From an uncultured Clostridium sp. (GTDB lineage Bacteria > Bacillota > Clostridia > TANB77 > CAG-508): 36,560 nt of DNA. The stretch covers positions 1 to 36,560 of the forward strand of contig CAMMLJ010000020.1 of assembly GCA_946497695.1 (NCBI GenBank). The letters are read 5' to 3'. Under the pieces are notes generated by a model. It had not been told where the DNA came from and searched no databases. It was given only the letters and a program-made list of their open reading frames with translations. The position numbers were made by a program, and so were the translations under genes. Below are positions 1-8,152 of this stretch, one piece after another; within the stretch, counting starts at the first letter, position 1, and the number at the start of each line of letters is the position of its first letter.

Positions 1-704
1 CAAACACAAATACAAATACTAATAACAACAATCAGAATACAAACACAAATACAAATACTAATAACAACAATCAGAATACAAACACAAATACAAACACTGA
101 TAACAACAATCAAAATACAAATACAAATACTGATAACAATAACCAAAACACAAACACAAATACTAATAACAATAATCAGAATACAAACACAAATACTAAT
201 AACAATAATCAAAACACAAATACAAACACTGATAACAACAATCAAAACACGAATACAAATACTGATAATAATAATCAAAATACAAATACAAACACTAACA
301 ACAATAATCAGAATACAAACACAAATACTAACAACAATAATCAGAATACAAACACAAATACTAATAACAATAATCAGAATACAAACACAAATACTAATAA
401 CAATAATCAAAACACAAATACAAACACTGATAACAACAATCAAAACACAAATACAAACAACAATAATAACAATCAAAACACAAATAATAACTCAAATTCC
501 GGTGCGGGCACAACTAATAGTAATAACAACTCAAATAGTAATTCAGCATATTACTATAATGGAACAGTAGATAAAACATTAGCAGATGAGCTTTTGCCTA
601 AGACAGGAACTGATATGGCAAGATGGGTATTACCAATAGTTGTAGTTATATTTATTATTTCATATTTTAATTATAGAAGATATAGAGATATAAAAATTAA
701 ATAA
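1..704 (+). CDS. LPXTG cell-wall-anchored protein, C-terminal part (5' truncated)
   Basis: This frame is open from the left window edge (codons begin at base 3) to TAA at 702-704, so only the C-terminal part is present. Residues encoded by 3-476 are 14 tandem units of 11 or 13 residues made only of Asn, Thr, Asp and Gln. A Ser/Asn/Gly linker follows, then YYYNGTVDKTLADE and a textbook sortase signal: LPKTG at 594-608, a hydrophobic segment starting near WVLPIVVVIF, and a basic tail ending RRYRDIKIK. Known for the family: sortase cleaves between T and G and links the protein to peptidoglycan, so the repeats would act as a hydrophilic stalk holding an N-terminal domain outside the wall. That domain lies outside the window, so the ligand or activity cannot be named. 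No ATG opens the visible part. Confidence 0.9.
   Translation, partial: NTNTNTNNNNQNTNTNTNTNNNNQNTNTNTNTDNNNQNTNTNTDNNNQNTNTNTNNNNQNTNTNTNNNNQNTNTNTDNNNQNTNTNTDNNNQNTNTNTNNNNQNTNTNTNNNNQNTNTNTNNNNQNTNTNTNNNNQNTNTNTDNNNQNTNTNNNNNNQNTNNNSNSGAGTTNSNNNSNSNSAYYYNGTVDKTLADELLPKTGTDMARWVLPIVVVIFIISYFNYRRYRDIKIK
3..476 (+). repeat. In-frame tandem repeat array, 14 units of 33 or 39 nt
   Basis: Units end in CAA or CAG (Gln) at 35, 74, 113, 146, 179, 212, 245, 278, 311, 344, 377, 410, 443 and 476. Twelve units are 33 nt (NTNTNT-N/D-NNNQ pattern) and two (36-74 and 75-113) are 39 nt with an extra Asn-Thr pair. Differences between units are mostly synonymous AAT/AAC, ACA/ACG and CAA/CAG changes, so the protein pattern is kept. 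Neighbouring units such as 312-344, 345-377 and 378-410 are almost identical, which suggests recent copying. The array probably extends left of the window. Confidence 0.95.
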
Positions 705-718
705 AGAAGAAATAAAGG

Positions 719-748
719 GGGCAATAAGTTAATTCTATCTTATTGCCC
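719..748 (+). terminator. Hairpin terminator after the LPXTG gene
   Basis: A perfect 10-bp inverted repeat GGGCAATAAG (719-728) and CTTATTGCCC (739-748) encloses a 10-nt loop and lies 14 nt after the stop. The T-tract after it is weak (ATTTG), so termination may be partial. Confidence 0.65.
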
Positions 749-795
749 ATTTGTACATAATTCTAATAAAATTTTTTAGTTTGAAAGGAGCTAGT

Positions 796-1617
796 ATGGA
801 AGAGAATTTGAAAGAAATAGCAAACAAAATAAGGATTAATACTGTAAAAGAAGTGTATTATGCTAAATCAGGGCATCCAGGCGGTTCTTTGTCTATAGCA
901 GATATATTAGCAGTACTTTATTTTAAAGAAATGAAAATAGATCCTAAAAATCCCAAAGATGAAAATAGAGATAGATTTGTATTATCTAAAGGACATTGTT
1001 CGCCAGCTTTATATGCTACTTTAGCCTTAAAAGGATTTTTTAGTATGGATGAATTAAAAAACTTTAGAAATATAAATTCAATTCTTCAAGGACATCCAGA
1101 TATGAAGAAAATACCAGGGGTAGACATGTCTACAGGATCATTAGGACAAGGATTATCAGCAGCTAATGGAATGGCAATAGCAGGAAAATTGGATAATAAA
1201 AATTACAGAGTTTATGCAATATTAGGTGATGGAGAAATAGAGGAAGGACAAGTATGGGAAGCTGCAATGGCTTCAGCAAGATATAAATTAGATAATCTAT
1301 GTATTTTTATAGATAATAATAATTTACAAATTGATGGAAGTATAGACAAAATAATAAATCCATATCCAATAGATAAAAAATTTGAAAGTTTTGGATTTTA
1401 TGTAATAAAAATTAATGGTAATGACACTAAAGAAATAGAAGAAGCATTAACCAAAGCAAAAGAAGTAAAAGGAAAACCTACAGCAATTATAGCCAAAACA
1501 ATAAAAGGCAAAGGAGTTTCTTTTATGGAAGATAGTGTTGGATGGCATGGAAAAGCACCAAATGAAGAAGAATATAAAATAGCCTTAAAAGAGTTAGGAG
1601 GCGAAGCTGATGAATAA
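796..1617 (+). CDS. Transketolase, N-terminal subunit
   Basis: This 273-residue protein is the thiamine-diphosphate-binding half of a split transketolase, which moves two-carbon ketol units between sugar phosphates in the non-oxidative pentose phosphate pathway. Visible motifs are the GHPGGSLSIADILAVLYF block near the N terminus, the SKGHCSPALYA block, the GDGEIEEGQVWEAA thiamine-diphosphate motif and its closing IDNNNLQIDG. The frame is open from 751, but ATG at 796 is preferred because GAAAGGAG sits 5 nt upstream and the protein then starts MEENLKEIANKIR, as family members do. It overlaps the C-terminal subunit gene by 8 nt, so the halves are probably translationally coupled and assemble together. 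Some split transketolase pairs act on sugars other than pentose phosphates, and the sequence does not decide this. Confidence 0.95.
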   Translation: MEENLKEIANKIRINTVKEVYYAKSGHPGGSLSIADILAVLYFKEMKIDPKNPKDENRDRFVLSKGHCSPALYATLALKGFFSMDELKNFRNINSILQGHPDMKKIPGVDMSTGSLGQGLSAANGMAIAGKLDNKNYRVYAILGDGEIEEGQVWEAAMASARYKLDNLCIFIDNNNLQIDGSIDKIINPYPIDKKFESFGFYVIKINGNDTKEIEEALTKAKEVKGKPTAIIAKTIKGKGVSFMEDSVGWHGKAPNEEEYKIALKELGGEADE

Positions 1618-2542
1618 TAATGAAAAAAAGGCAACAAGACAAAGCTATGGTGAAGAGCTAGCAAATTTGGGAGAAAAAAACAATAAAGTAGTTGTATTAG
1701 ATGCTGATTTATCAGCTGCAACTAAAACTAGTATTTTTGCTAAAAAATTTCCAGACAGATTTTTTGACATGGGAATAGCAGAACAAAATATGATAGGAAC
1801 TGCAGCTGGACTTGCTACATGTGGCAAGATTCCGTTTGCAAGTACATTTGCTATGTTTGCTGCTGGAAGGGCATATGACCAGATACGAAATAGCATCTGC
1901 TATCCTAATTTAAACGTTAAAATTTGTGCAACTCATGCAGGAATAACAGTTGGCGAAGATGGAGCAACACATCAAATGATAGAAGATATATCTCTAATGA
2001 GAACAATTCCTAATATGACTGTTATATGTACATCAGATGATACACAAACTAGATGGGCTGTAAATGAAATTGCAAAATTTGAGGAGCCAGTATATTTAAG
2101 ATTATGCAGATTAGCAACACCAAAAATTTATGAAAATGAAAAATTTAAAATAGGCAAAGGAATCCAAATAGGTAATGGAACAGATGTCACAATAATAGCT
2201 ACAGGAGTTGTAGTAGCAGAAGCTATAAAGGCATTGGAAGAATTAAGAGATAAAGGTATAAATATAAGAGTTATAGATATGCATACAATAAAGCCTATAG
2301 ATAAGGAGATTATTATTAAAGCGGCAAAAGAAACTAAGAAAATTATAACTATAGAGGATCATAGCATAATAGGTGGATTGGGTTCAGCTGTATGTGAGGT
2401 ATTATCAGAAAATTATCCTACAAAAGTATATAGAATGGGAATAAAAGATGAATTTGGAAAGTCAGGAAAAGCAGAAGATTTATTAAAATATTTCAAAATT
2501 GATAAAAACGCTATAATAGAAGCAGTTACGTCAAAAGACTAG
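1610..2542 (+). CDS. Transketolase, C-terminal subunit
   Basis: This 310-residue protein is the pyrimidine-binding and C-terminal part of the split transketolase. It carries the PDRFFDMGIAEQNMIGTAAG block, whose Glu contacts the thiamine pyrimidine ring in the family, then HAGITVGEDGATHQ, and a C-terminal transketolase domain with IIGGLGSAVCEVL and the DEFGKSGKAEDLLKYF end. ATG at 1610 lies inside the end of the N-terminal subunit gene, after GGAGGCGAAGCTG, which serves as its ribosome binding site. Both subunits are needed for a complete active site. No clear terminator follows; the next gene has its own promoter. Confidence 0.95.
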   Translation: MNNNEKKATRQSYGEELANLGEKNNKVVVLDADLSAATKTSIFAKKFPDRFFDMGIAEQNMIGTAAGLATCGKIPFASTFAMFAAGRAYDQIRNSICYPNLNVKICATHAGITVGEDGATHQMIEDISLMRTIPNMTVICTSDDTQTRWAVNEIAKFEEPVYLRLCRLATPKIYENEKFKIGKGIQIGNGTDVTIIATGVVVAEAIKALEELRDKGINIRVIDMHTIKPIDKEIIIKAAKETKKIITIEDHSIIGGLGSAVCEVLSENYPTKVYRMGIKDEFGKSGKAEDLLKYFKIDKNAIIEAVTSKD

Positions 2543-2563
2543 TGTAAATTTTTATGTACCCTA

Positions 2564-2592
2564 TTGCAATAAATCGTATTTATTGTTATTAT
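2564..2592 (+). promoter_or_regulatory. Probable sigma-A promoter of ftsEX
   Basis: TTGCAA (2564-2569), a 17-nt spacer and TATTAT (2587-2592) lie about 50 nt upstream of the ftsE start. The match is by eye only. Confidence 0.55.
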
Positions 2593-2639
2593 ATCTTGTA
2601 GATATAAACAAAAATATATCGAATTAAGGAGCAATTAAG

Positions 2640-3320
2640 ATGATAGAATTTAGAAATGTTTGCAAAAAATATGAAACAGGAACAGAGGCAGTAAAAAATG
2701 CTAACTTTGTTATAGAAAAAGGGGAATTTGCTTTCCTTGTAGGAGCTTCTGGTTCAGGAAAATCAACATTAATTAAATTAATTTTAAAAGAAGAAGAACC
2801 TACATCAGGAAATATTATAATAAATGGAAAAGATACTACATTTTTAAAACCAAACAGAATCCCATATTTAAGAAGAAGTATGGGAGTTGTGTTTCAAGAC
2901 TTCAGATTATTACCAGACAAAACTGTTTATGAAAATGTAGCTTTTGCTATGTACATTGTAAAAGCTACACCAAGACACATTAGAAGACAAGTACCAATGG
3001 TATTATCATTGGTTGGATTAAGCGCAAAAGCTAAAATGTATCCAAACGAATTATCAGGAGGAGAGCAACAAAGAGTAGCGCTTGCTAGAGCTTTAGTTAA
3101 TAATCCTTCAATGTTAATTGCTGACGAGCCTACAGGAAACTTAGACCCAGATACAGCTTGGGATATTATGACTCTTTTAAATGATATCAATTTAAGAGGA
3201 ACAACAGTAGTTGTTGCAACTCATGCAAAAGATATTGTAGACCAAATGAATAAAAGAGTTATTCATATTCGTAAAGGCTCTATAGTAAAAGATGATGAAA
3301 AAGGTGGGTATGAATTGTGA
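2640..3320 (+). CDS. ftsE: Cell-division ABC transporter ATPase FtsE
   Basis: FtsE (226 aa) is the cytoplasmic ATPase of the FtsEX complex, which passes ATP-driven conformational change through the membrane to peptidoglycan hydrolases at the septum. All ABC motifs are present: Walker A GASGSGKST (35-43), Q-loop Gln86 in FQDFRLLPDKTVYENV, signature LSGGEQQ (138-144), Walker B ending at Asp162-Glu163, and the H-loop His195. The length is normal for FtsE. A TTAAGGAG site precedes the ATG. Its stop overlaps the GTG start of ftsX by 4 nt, giving tight translational coupling. The two hydrolase genes directly downstream support the assignment over a generic ABC ATPase. Confidence 0.96.
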   Translation: MIEFRNVCKKYETGTEAVKNANFVIEKGEFAFLVGASGSGKSTLIKLILKEEEPTSGNIIINGKDTTFLKPNRIPYLRRSMGVVFQDFRLLPDKTVYENVAFAMYIVKATPRHIRRQVPMVLSLVGLSAKAKMYPNELSGGEQQRVALARALVNNPSMLIADEPTGNLDPDTAWDIMTLLNDINLRGTTVVVATHAKDIVDQMNKRVIHIRKGSIVKDDEKGGYEL

Positions 3321-4237
3321 GATATAATGTTATAACTTATCTATTAGGAGAAGGAATAAGAAACGTTTTTAAAAATAAAAAATCAACAAGTGCTTCAATA
3401 ATTATAATGAGTCTTACAATGTTAATATTTGGTGTATTTTTTGTAATAACTCAAAATATTAACAGTATAATGAGACAAATAGAAAGTGAACAAGGAATAG
3501 AAGTATTTTTGTATGATATTTCAGAAGATCAAACAAAAGCAGTTGAAGATTATATTAGAAATATCGATGGGGTAAATACAGCTGAATATAAATCAAAAGA
3601 AGATGCCTTAAATCAATTAAAAAGTCAATTTAAAGATAGGGAAGAATTATTAGCAGGTTATGAGGAAAATAATATATTTCCAGCATCTTATGTAGTTACA
3701 TTAACAGATTTAACAAAAAGTAATGAAGTAATACAAAAAATATGGGATTATGATAATGATAAACCCGATACCGAAAAAGTAATTAAAAATATAACAAGCA
3801 AAGATGAAACTGTTACAACTTTAATTAATCTAGCAAATGGAATAAGAATAATAACTGGAGTAATACTTGCAATATTAATTATAATTTCAATATTTATAAT
3901 ATCAAATACAATAAAACTTACAGTACATGCAAGAAGAAAAGAAATATCTATTATGAAATATGTAGGTGCAACCAATAGCTTTATACGATGGCCTTTTATT
4001 GTAGAAGGTATAATAATTGGAATAATATCTGGAGCAATATCAATAATTATTTTGGGAATAAATTATAATTTAATCGCAGGAAAAATATTAGAATCACAAG
4101 TTGTATCTGCAATGAATATAAACTTATTAACTTTTGCAGATATGTTTGGACTAATTATAGTTGTTTATACAATATTAGGAGTTGGAATCGGTGTCTTAGG
4201 AAGTTGTATTTCTATGCGTAGATATTTAAAAGTATAG
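3317..4237 (+). CDS. ftsX: Cell-division permease-like protein FtsX
   Basis: FtsX (306 aa) is the four-helix membrane partner of FtsE. TM1 lies near residues 25-45. An extracellular domain of about 125 residues follows (containing QGIEVFLYDISEDQTKAVEDY), then TM2 near 175-197, TM3 near 222-248 and TM4 near 274-298. The extracellular loop is the part that binds and activates coiled-coil hydrolases in known systems. The start is GTG at 3317 within the last codons of ftsE (GTGA overlap). The basic ARRKEISIMKYVGATNSFIRWPF stretch between TM2 and TM3 is the typical FtsX coupling region. The next gene begins 14 nt downstream, so all four genes form one operon. Confidence 0.95.
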   Translation: MRYNVITYLLGEGIRNVFKNKKSTSASIIIMSLTMLIFGVFFVITQNINSIMRQIESEQGIEVFLYDISEDQTKAVEDYIRNIDGVNTAEYKSKEDALNQLKSQFKDREELLAGYEENNIFPASYVVTLTDLTKSNEVIQKIWDYDNDKPDTEKVIKNITSKDETVTTLINLANGIRIITGVILAILIIISIFIISNTIKLTVHARRKEISIMKYVGATNSFIRWPFIVEGIIIGIISGAISIIILGINYNLIAGKILESQVVSAMNINLLTFADMFGLIIVVYTILGVGIGVLGSCISMRRYLKV

Positions 4238-4251
4238 AAAAGGAGTTTAAT

Positions 4252-5412
4252 ATGAGAAGATTTCTAGTAATATTAATAATAATGTTATTGTTAATATCAA
4301 CTTTAGGGGTTTCAACAATATATGCATCAGATTTATCTAACTTGCAAGAGCAACAAACACAAGTACAAGCAAATCAAGATATGGCAACATCACAACTTCA
4401 AGCAGTACAAGAAGAATTAACAGAGAATTTACAGCAAATTCAAGAATTAAATAGTAATATTACACAATATGAATCAGAAATAAATAATTATAATACTCAA
4501 ATTGTAACCTTACAAGATGATATTACCAAGACAGAAGAGGAGATAAAAAAAGCAGAAGAAAATTATAATAGTCAGAAAAAACTATTAGATGATAGATTAA
4601 TAACTATGTATGAAGCTGGTACAACAGAATATTTAGATGTTGTATTAAGCTCAAAAACAATAACAGAATTTTTGTCTAACTATTATTTACTATCAATTTT
4701 AGCTGATTCTAATGTAGACTTTTTGGATACAATAGAAAAACAAAAACAAATAATAGAAGATGAAAAGAAAAAATTAGAAGAACAAAAACAACAAATTGAT
4801 ACAGCAAAGGAAGAAAAAGAGAAGGCATCTATAATATTGCAAAACACAAAAGTTATGAAAGATACTTATACAGCTCAATTAACAGATCAAGAAAGACAAA
4901 TACAGTCAGAAATAGATGCGTATCAAGCTCAATTGAATCAGATAGAAGCAGAGATTCAATCTATAACAGCAAATAGCTTAATAATTAATCCAAATTATAT
5001 TGGAGGAGAAATGCTTTGGCCATTGCCAGGTTATACTAAATTAAGTTCAACATTTAAGATGAGAGTTCATCCTATAACTGGGGTATATAAATTACATAGT
5101 GGAATTGATATACCAGCTCCTACAGGAACTAATTTCCTTGCAGCAAATGATGGAGTAGTAGTAAAAGCAGGATATAATACTGCTTATGGGAACATGGTTA
5201 TTGTAGACCATGGAGGAGGAGTATCAACATTGTATGCACATGGTGATAAAATAATGGTAACATTAGGACAAACAGTGAAAAAAGGCGATGTAGTTTTACT
5301 AGTAGGTGAAACAGGATATGCAACAGGACCACATGGACATTTCGAAGTTAGAATAAATGGAACTCCTGTAGATCCATTACCATATGTAACAAACCAAAAT
5401 GGAGTAAACTAA
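4252..5412 (+). CDS. Coiled-coil M23 peptidoglycan hydrolase (PcsB/EnvC-like), first copy
   Basis: This is an exported 386-residue protein with a signal peptide at 1-25 (cleavage near IYA-SD), a long coiled coil from about 27 to 245 and a LytM/M23 zinc endopeptidase domain from about 256 to 380. The metal and catalytic residues are present: His282 and Asp286 in HSGID, His330 in LYAHG, and His361-Gly-His363 in GPHGHFEV. The usual GPHLHFEV has Gly in place of Leu here, which leaves the ligands intact. The coiled coil contains an YEAG..EYLDVVLSS..ITEFLSNYY segment shared with the next gene. Known for the family: FtsEX holds the coiled coil and switches on septal cell-wall hydrolysis. Its place directly after ftsX supports that role. 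Ribosome binding site AAAAGGAG, spacing about 7 nt. Confidence 0.93.
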   Translation: MRRFLVILIIMLLLISTLGVSTIYASDLSNLQEQQTQVQANQDMATSQLQAVQEELTENLQQIQELNSNITQYESEINNYNTQIVTLQDDITKTEEEIKKAEENYNSQKKLLDDRLITMYEAGTTEYLDVVLSSKTITEFLSNYYLLSILADSNVDFLDTIEKQKQIIEDEKKKLEEQKQQIDTAKEEKEKASIILQNTKVMKDTYTAQLTDQERQIQSEIDAYQAQLNQIEAEIQSITANSLIINPNYIGGEMLWPLPGYTKLSSTFKMRVHPITGVYKLHSGIDIPAPTGTNFLAANDGVVVKAGYNTAYGNMVIVDHGGGVSTLYAHGDKIMVTLGQTVKKGDVVLLVGETGYATGPHGHFEVRINGTPVDPLPYVTNQNGVN

Positions 5413-5435
5413 CTTAAAATAACGGAGGATAAAAA

Positions 5436-6662
5436 ATGAAAAAAATATACTTAAAAGTTATATCAATATTAATTATTGCAACAATAATATTAAACACTGT
5501 ATCAATATCGTATGCAGCATCAAGTATTAGTAGCCAAAAAAATGAATTGAATCAAAAAATACAAGAGACAAAGGATAATTTAAACGAAGTAAATAGTCAA
5601 AAGGAAGAATCACAAAATAAAGTTAATGATTTATCTAGCCAAATAGATTCATATGAATCACAAATTAATTCTTTAAAAAGTGAAATAGAAACAAAGACTA
5701 ACGAAGTTCAAGAATTACAGAAAAAACTAGATGAGTTAGAAGTAGAAAGAGAAAAAAATCAAAATTTATTAGATGAAAGATTAGTTACATTATATGAAGC
5801 AGGAGAAGTTTCATACTTAGATATGTTACTTTCTTCTACAGATTTAACAGAATTTATATCTAGTTATTATATGATAGAAACATTAACAGCAGCAGATAAA
5901 GAGTTAATCCAAAATTTAGAAAATGATAAGAAAGAAATAGCTGAAACTCAAGAAAAAGTTAATTCAAGTTTAAGTGAAATAGAGACAAAGAAAACTGAAT
6001 TAGAAAGTGTACAACAAGAATTGAGCAAAGCAAAAAATGAAGAACAAACAAAAGTTGATGAATTAACAGAACAATCACATGATTTAGAAAGTGATGTAGA
6101 AGAATACGAGAAGAAAATGAAAGAGCTTGATGCAAAAGAGAAAGCTCAAGAAGAAGCTTTACAGAAAAAATATGAAGAAGCAAAGAAAAAAGCTGAACAA
6201 AATGCATCGTCTGGAAGTTCAAGCTCAAGTTCTAGTTCAGGTAGCTCTTCAGCAGCTGGAAGTACAGTTAGTTCAAAAGGATTTATAAGACCTGTTAAAA
6301 GTGGAAGTATTACAGCTACAATGTATTATTCAAGTGGTGCATACCATGGAGCTGTAGATTTTGGAGTATCAACAGGAACACCAGTTTATGCAGCAGCAGA
6401 TGGAATTGTAGTTACATCTACTTGGGGTGGTTCAGATAGTTATGGTTATTACATAAAAATTAAACATTATAACGGATTATATACTTTATATGCTCATGGT
6501 TCATCACTAGTTGTAAGTGTAGGACAAGAAGTAAAACAAGGACAATTAATAATGTATTCAGGAAATACAGGAAATTCAACAGGCCCACATTTACATTTTG
6601 AGGTAAGAGTTTCACCAGGAGGATATAGCAATAGAGTTAATCCATTAAATTATTTACCATAG
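5436..6662 (+). CDS. Coiled-coil M23 peptidoglycan hydrolase (PcsB/EnvC-like), second copy
   Basis: This 408-residue paralogue of the preceding gene has a signal peptide 1-27 (ISYA-AS), a coiled coil from about 31 to 257, a Ser/Gly-rich linker of about 20 residues (258-280) and a C-terminal M23 domain. Zinc and catalytic residues are intact: His304 and Asp308 in HGAVD, His354, and His385-Leu-His387 in GPHLHFEV. Residues 111-147 (LLDERLVTLYEAG onward) align closely with the first copy, so the pair arose by duplication. The long flexible linker, absent from the first copy, should let its catalytic domain reach further from the coiled coil. It is the last gene of the ftsEX operon, followed by a terminator. 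An ACGGAGG site lies 6-7 nt before the ATG. Confidence 0.93.
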   Translation: MKKIYLKVISILIIATIILNTVSISYAASSISSQKNELNQKIQETKDNLNEVNSQKEESQNKVNDLSSQIDSYESQINSLKSEIETKTNEVQELQKKLDELEVEREKNQNLLDERLVTLYEAGEVSYLDMLLSSTDLTEFISSYYMIETLTAADKELIQNLENDKKEIAETQEKVNSSLSEIETKKTELESVQQELSKAKNEEQTKVDELTEQSHDLESDVEEYEKKMKELDAKEKAQEEALQKKYEEAKKKAEQNASSGSSSSSSSSGSSSAAGSTVSSKGFIRPVKSGSITATMYYSSGAYHGAVDFGVSTGTPVYAAADGIVVTSTWGGSDSYGYYIKIKHYNGLYTLYAHGSSLVVSVGQEVKQGQLIMYSGNTGNSTGPHLHFEVRVSPGGYSNRVNPLNYLP

Positions 6663-6678
6663 TACAATAGGGATTTGG

Positions 6679-6713
6679 AAGGGATTTAGGGACGTTCCTT
6701 AAAATCCCTTTTT
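6679..6713 (+). terminator. Terminator of the ftsEX-hydrolase operon, containing a shared palindrome
   Basis: AAGGGATTT (6679-6687) pairs with AAATCCCTT (6702-6710), followed by TTT. The loop side contains GGGACGTTCCTTAAA, which reappears in almost the same form at 8153-8167. Confidence 0.75.
6689..6708. repeat. Dispersed palindrome copy A (GGGACGTTCC core)
   Basis: The 20-nt segment matches 8153-8171 except for one additional A. The core GGGACGTTCC is itself nearly palindromic. See copy B. Confidence 0.7.
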
Positions 6714-6736
6714 AAATAATTAAGTTTATACATAAA

Positions 6737-6772
6737 AACCGCTACATAAGAATAAAAACTTAAGTAGCGGTT
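6737..6772. promoter_or_regulatory. Hairpin upstream of lemA
   Basis: AACCGCTACATAAG (6737-6750) pairs with CTTAAGTAGCGGTT (6759-6772) with one A-A mismatch, giving a 14-position stem and an 8-nt loop. No U-tract follows on either strand. It lies 34 nt before lemA, so it may be a second weak terminator, an mRNA-stabilising 5' structure or an operator. The sequence does not decide which. Confidence 0.5.
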
Positions 6773-6806
6773 ATATTAAATATTAAAGAACAAGGGGGAC
6801 TTTTGG

Positions 6807-7382
6807 ATGAAAAAATCAACAATAGCAATTATAGTAGTTGTTGTTATTTTAGTAGCAATAATTGCTGGTCTAGTTTCAAGTTATAATGGGGTAGTAAGTT
6901 TATCTGAAGAGGTTGATAATAAATTTGCGACAATTGATACAATGTTACAAAGAAGAGCAGATTTAATACCAAATTTAGTAAATACAGTAAAAGGGTATAC
7001 AAACCAAGAACAAGCTGTTATAGATTCAGTAACAGATGCAAGAGCAAAATTAGCAGGAGCAAATTCTGTTGAAGAAAAAGCTAATGCTGACCAGGAATTA
7101 ACAAGTGCATTAAATAATTTATTAGTAGTAGTAGAAAATTATCCAGATTTGAAATCATCACAAAACTTTATTAATTTATCAGATGAATTAGCTGGTACAG
7201 AAAATCGTATAGCAACAGCAAGAAAAGATTATAATGATGCTGTAAGAGAATATAATACAAAAATAAAAAGATTTCCTACAAATATAGTATCTGGAATGTT
7301 CGGATATGGTGAAAAAGAATACTTCCAAGCATCAGAAGGAAGCGAGGAGGTACCAACTGTTGACTTCAATACTGTACAATAA
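6807..7382 (+). CDS. lemA: LemA family membrane protein
   Basis: This 191-residue protein has an N-terminal membrane helix (about 5-26) and then the all-helical LemA domain. It contains the conserved block FATIDTMLQRRADLIPNLVNTVKGY and a second conserved block, NFINLSDELAGTENRIATARKDYNDAVREYN. LemA proteins are widespread and their exact biochemical role is not settled. They often sit, as here, beside a TPM-domain gene, which suggests a shared role in envelope or membrane-protein quality control. CAAGGGGGA provides the ribosome binding site. The gene ends 23 nt after the likely start of the TPM gene. Confidence 0.92.
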   Translation: MKKSTIAIIVVVVILVAIIAGLVSSYNGVVSLSEEVDNKFATIDTMLQRRADLIPNLVNTVKGYTNQEQAVIDSVTDARAKLAGANSVEEKANADQELTSALNNLLVVVENYPDLKSSQNFINLSDELAGTENRIATARKDYNDAVREYNTKIKRFPTNIVSGMFGYGEKEYFQASEGSEEVPTVDFNTVQ

Positions 7383-8128
7383 AAAAATTAAATATATATT
7401 GATTTTAGCTATTTTTTCTATATTGTTAATTACTAATAGTTCATATGCTATTGTTGCGCAAACGAGAGAATTTTATGTTAATGATTCAGCTAATTTATTG
7501 TCTAATGAAACAGAAGACTATATAATTGATATGAATAAAACATTAGAAGAACAAACTGGTGCACAAATAGTAGTTGTTACAGTTCAAAATCTAGAAGGAC
7601 AATCTTTAGAAGAATATGCTACAGAATTATTTAGAGATTATGGAATTGGAGATAAAGAAAAGAATAATGGAGTTCTTTTATTGTGTGCATATGAAGAAAG
7701 GCAATTTAGAATAGAAGTAGGATATGGTCTTGAAGGAACTTTAACAGATGGAAAAACTGGTAGAATTCAAGATGAATATATAATTCCATACCTTAAAGAA
7801 AATAATTTTAATGATGGAATAAGAAATGGATTTAATGCTGTATTAAAAGAAGTAGAAAATGAGTATGGCATTACAATTGAAGGTGCAGAAGAAGGAAATG
7901 TAGTAGGAACAAGTACTACAAGATCAAATGGAGCTAGCAATGTAGCACCACATATAATTATGATGGTAATATTTATATTAGTAGTAATATTTTTTAGTAG
8001 ACGTGGAATCTTCTTTATAGGAGGTTTTGGCGGTGGTCACTTTGGTGGGCGGAGGCTCATTTGGTGGTGGTGGTTCCTTTGGCGGAGGGGGCTCTTCCGG
8101 AGGAGGAGGCTCATCAAGAAGTTTCTAA
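7360..8128 (+). CDS. TPM-domain (YgcG-like) exported protein with an apparent +1 frameshift near its end
   Basis: The protein has a signal peptide (about residues 1-30, ending NSSYA), a TPM domain (VNDSANLLSNETEDYI, then EEQTGAQIVVVTVQNLEG and IEVGYGLEGTLTDGKTGRIQDE), a membrane helix (IIMMVIFILVVIFF) and a Gly-rich tail. A TTG at 7360 is the preferred start because GCGAGGAGG ends 9 nt before it; the frame is open back to ATG 7306 inside lemA, but that lacks a site. After the block FIGGFGGGHFGG (near 8047) the uninterrupted frame becomes a Trp/Arg-rich stretch ending at 8166. Skipping one G in the run at 8047-8049 restores GGGSFGGGGSFGGGG and ends SSRSF at TAA 8126-8128, the tail expected for this family. 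So the sequence has one extra G, either an assembly error or a real late frameshift. Confidence 0.85.
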
Positions 8129-8152
8129 AAATGAATAGAAATGGGGGATATG

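Noticed and set aside
3..476. CRISPR-like or other noncoding repeat array
   Set aside because: There are no unique spacers. The 33/39-nt units are contiguous, keep one reading frame and lead into an LPKTG anchor, so they are protein repeats.
743..772. Promoter for the transketolase genes (TTGCCC, 18 nt, TAAAAT)
   Set aside because: The -35 match is poor and lies in the preceding terminator stem; too weak to list as a feature.
5959..6228. 89-codon minus-strand Leu/His-rich frame
   Set aside because: Antisense to the coiled-coil region of the second M23 hydrolase; no start signal.
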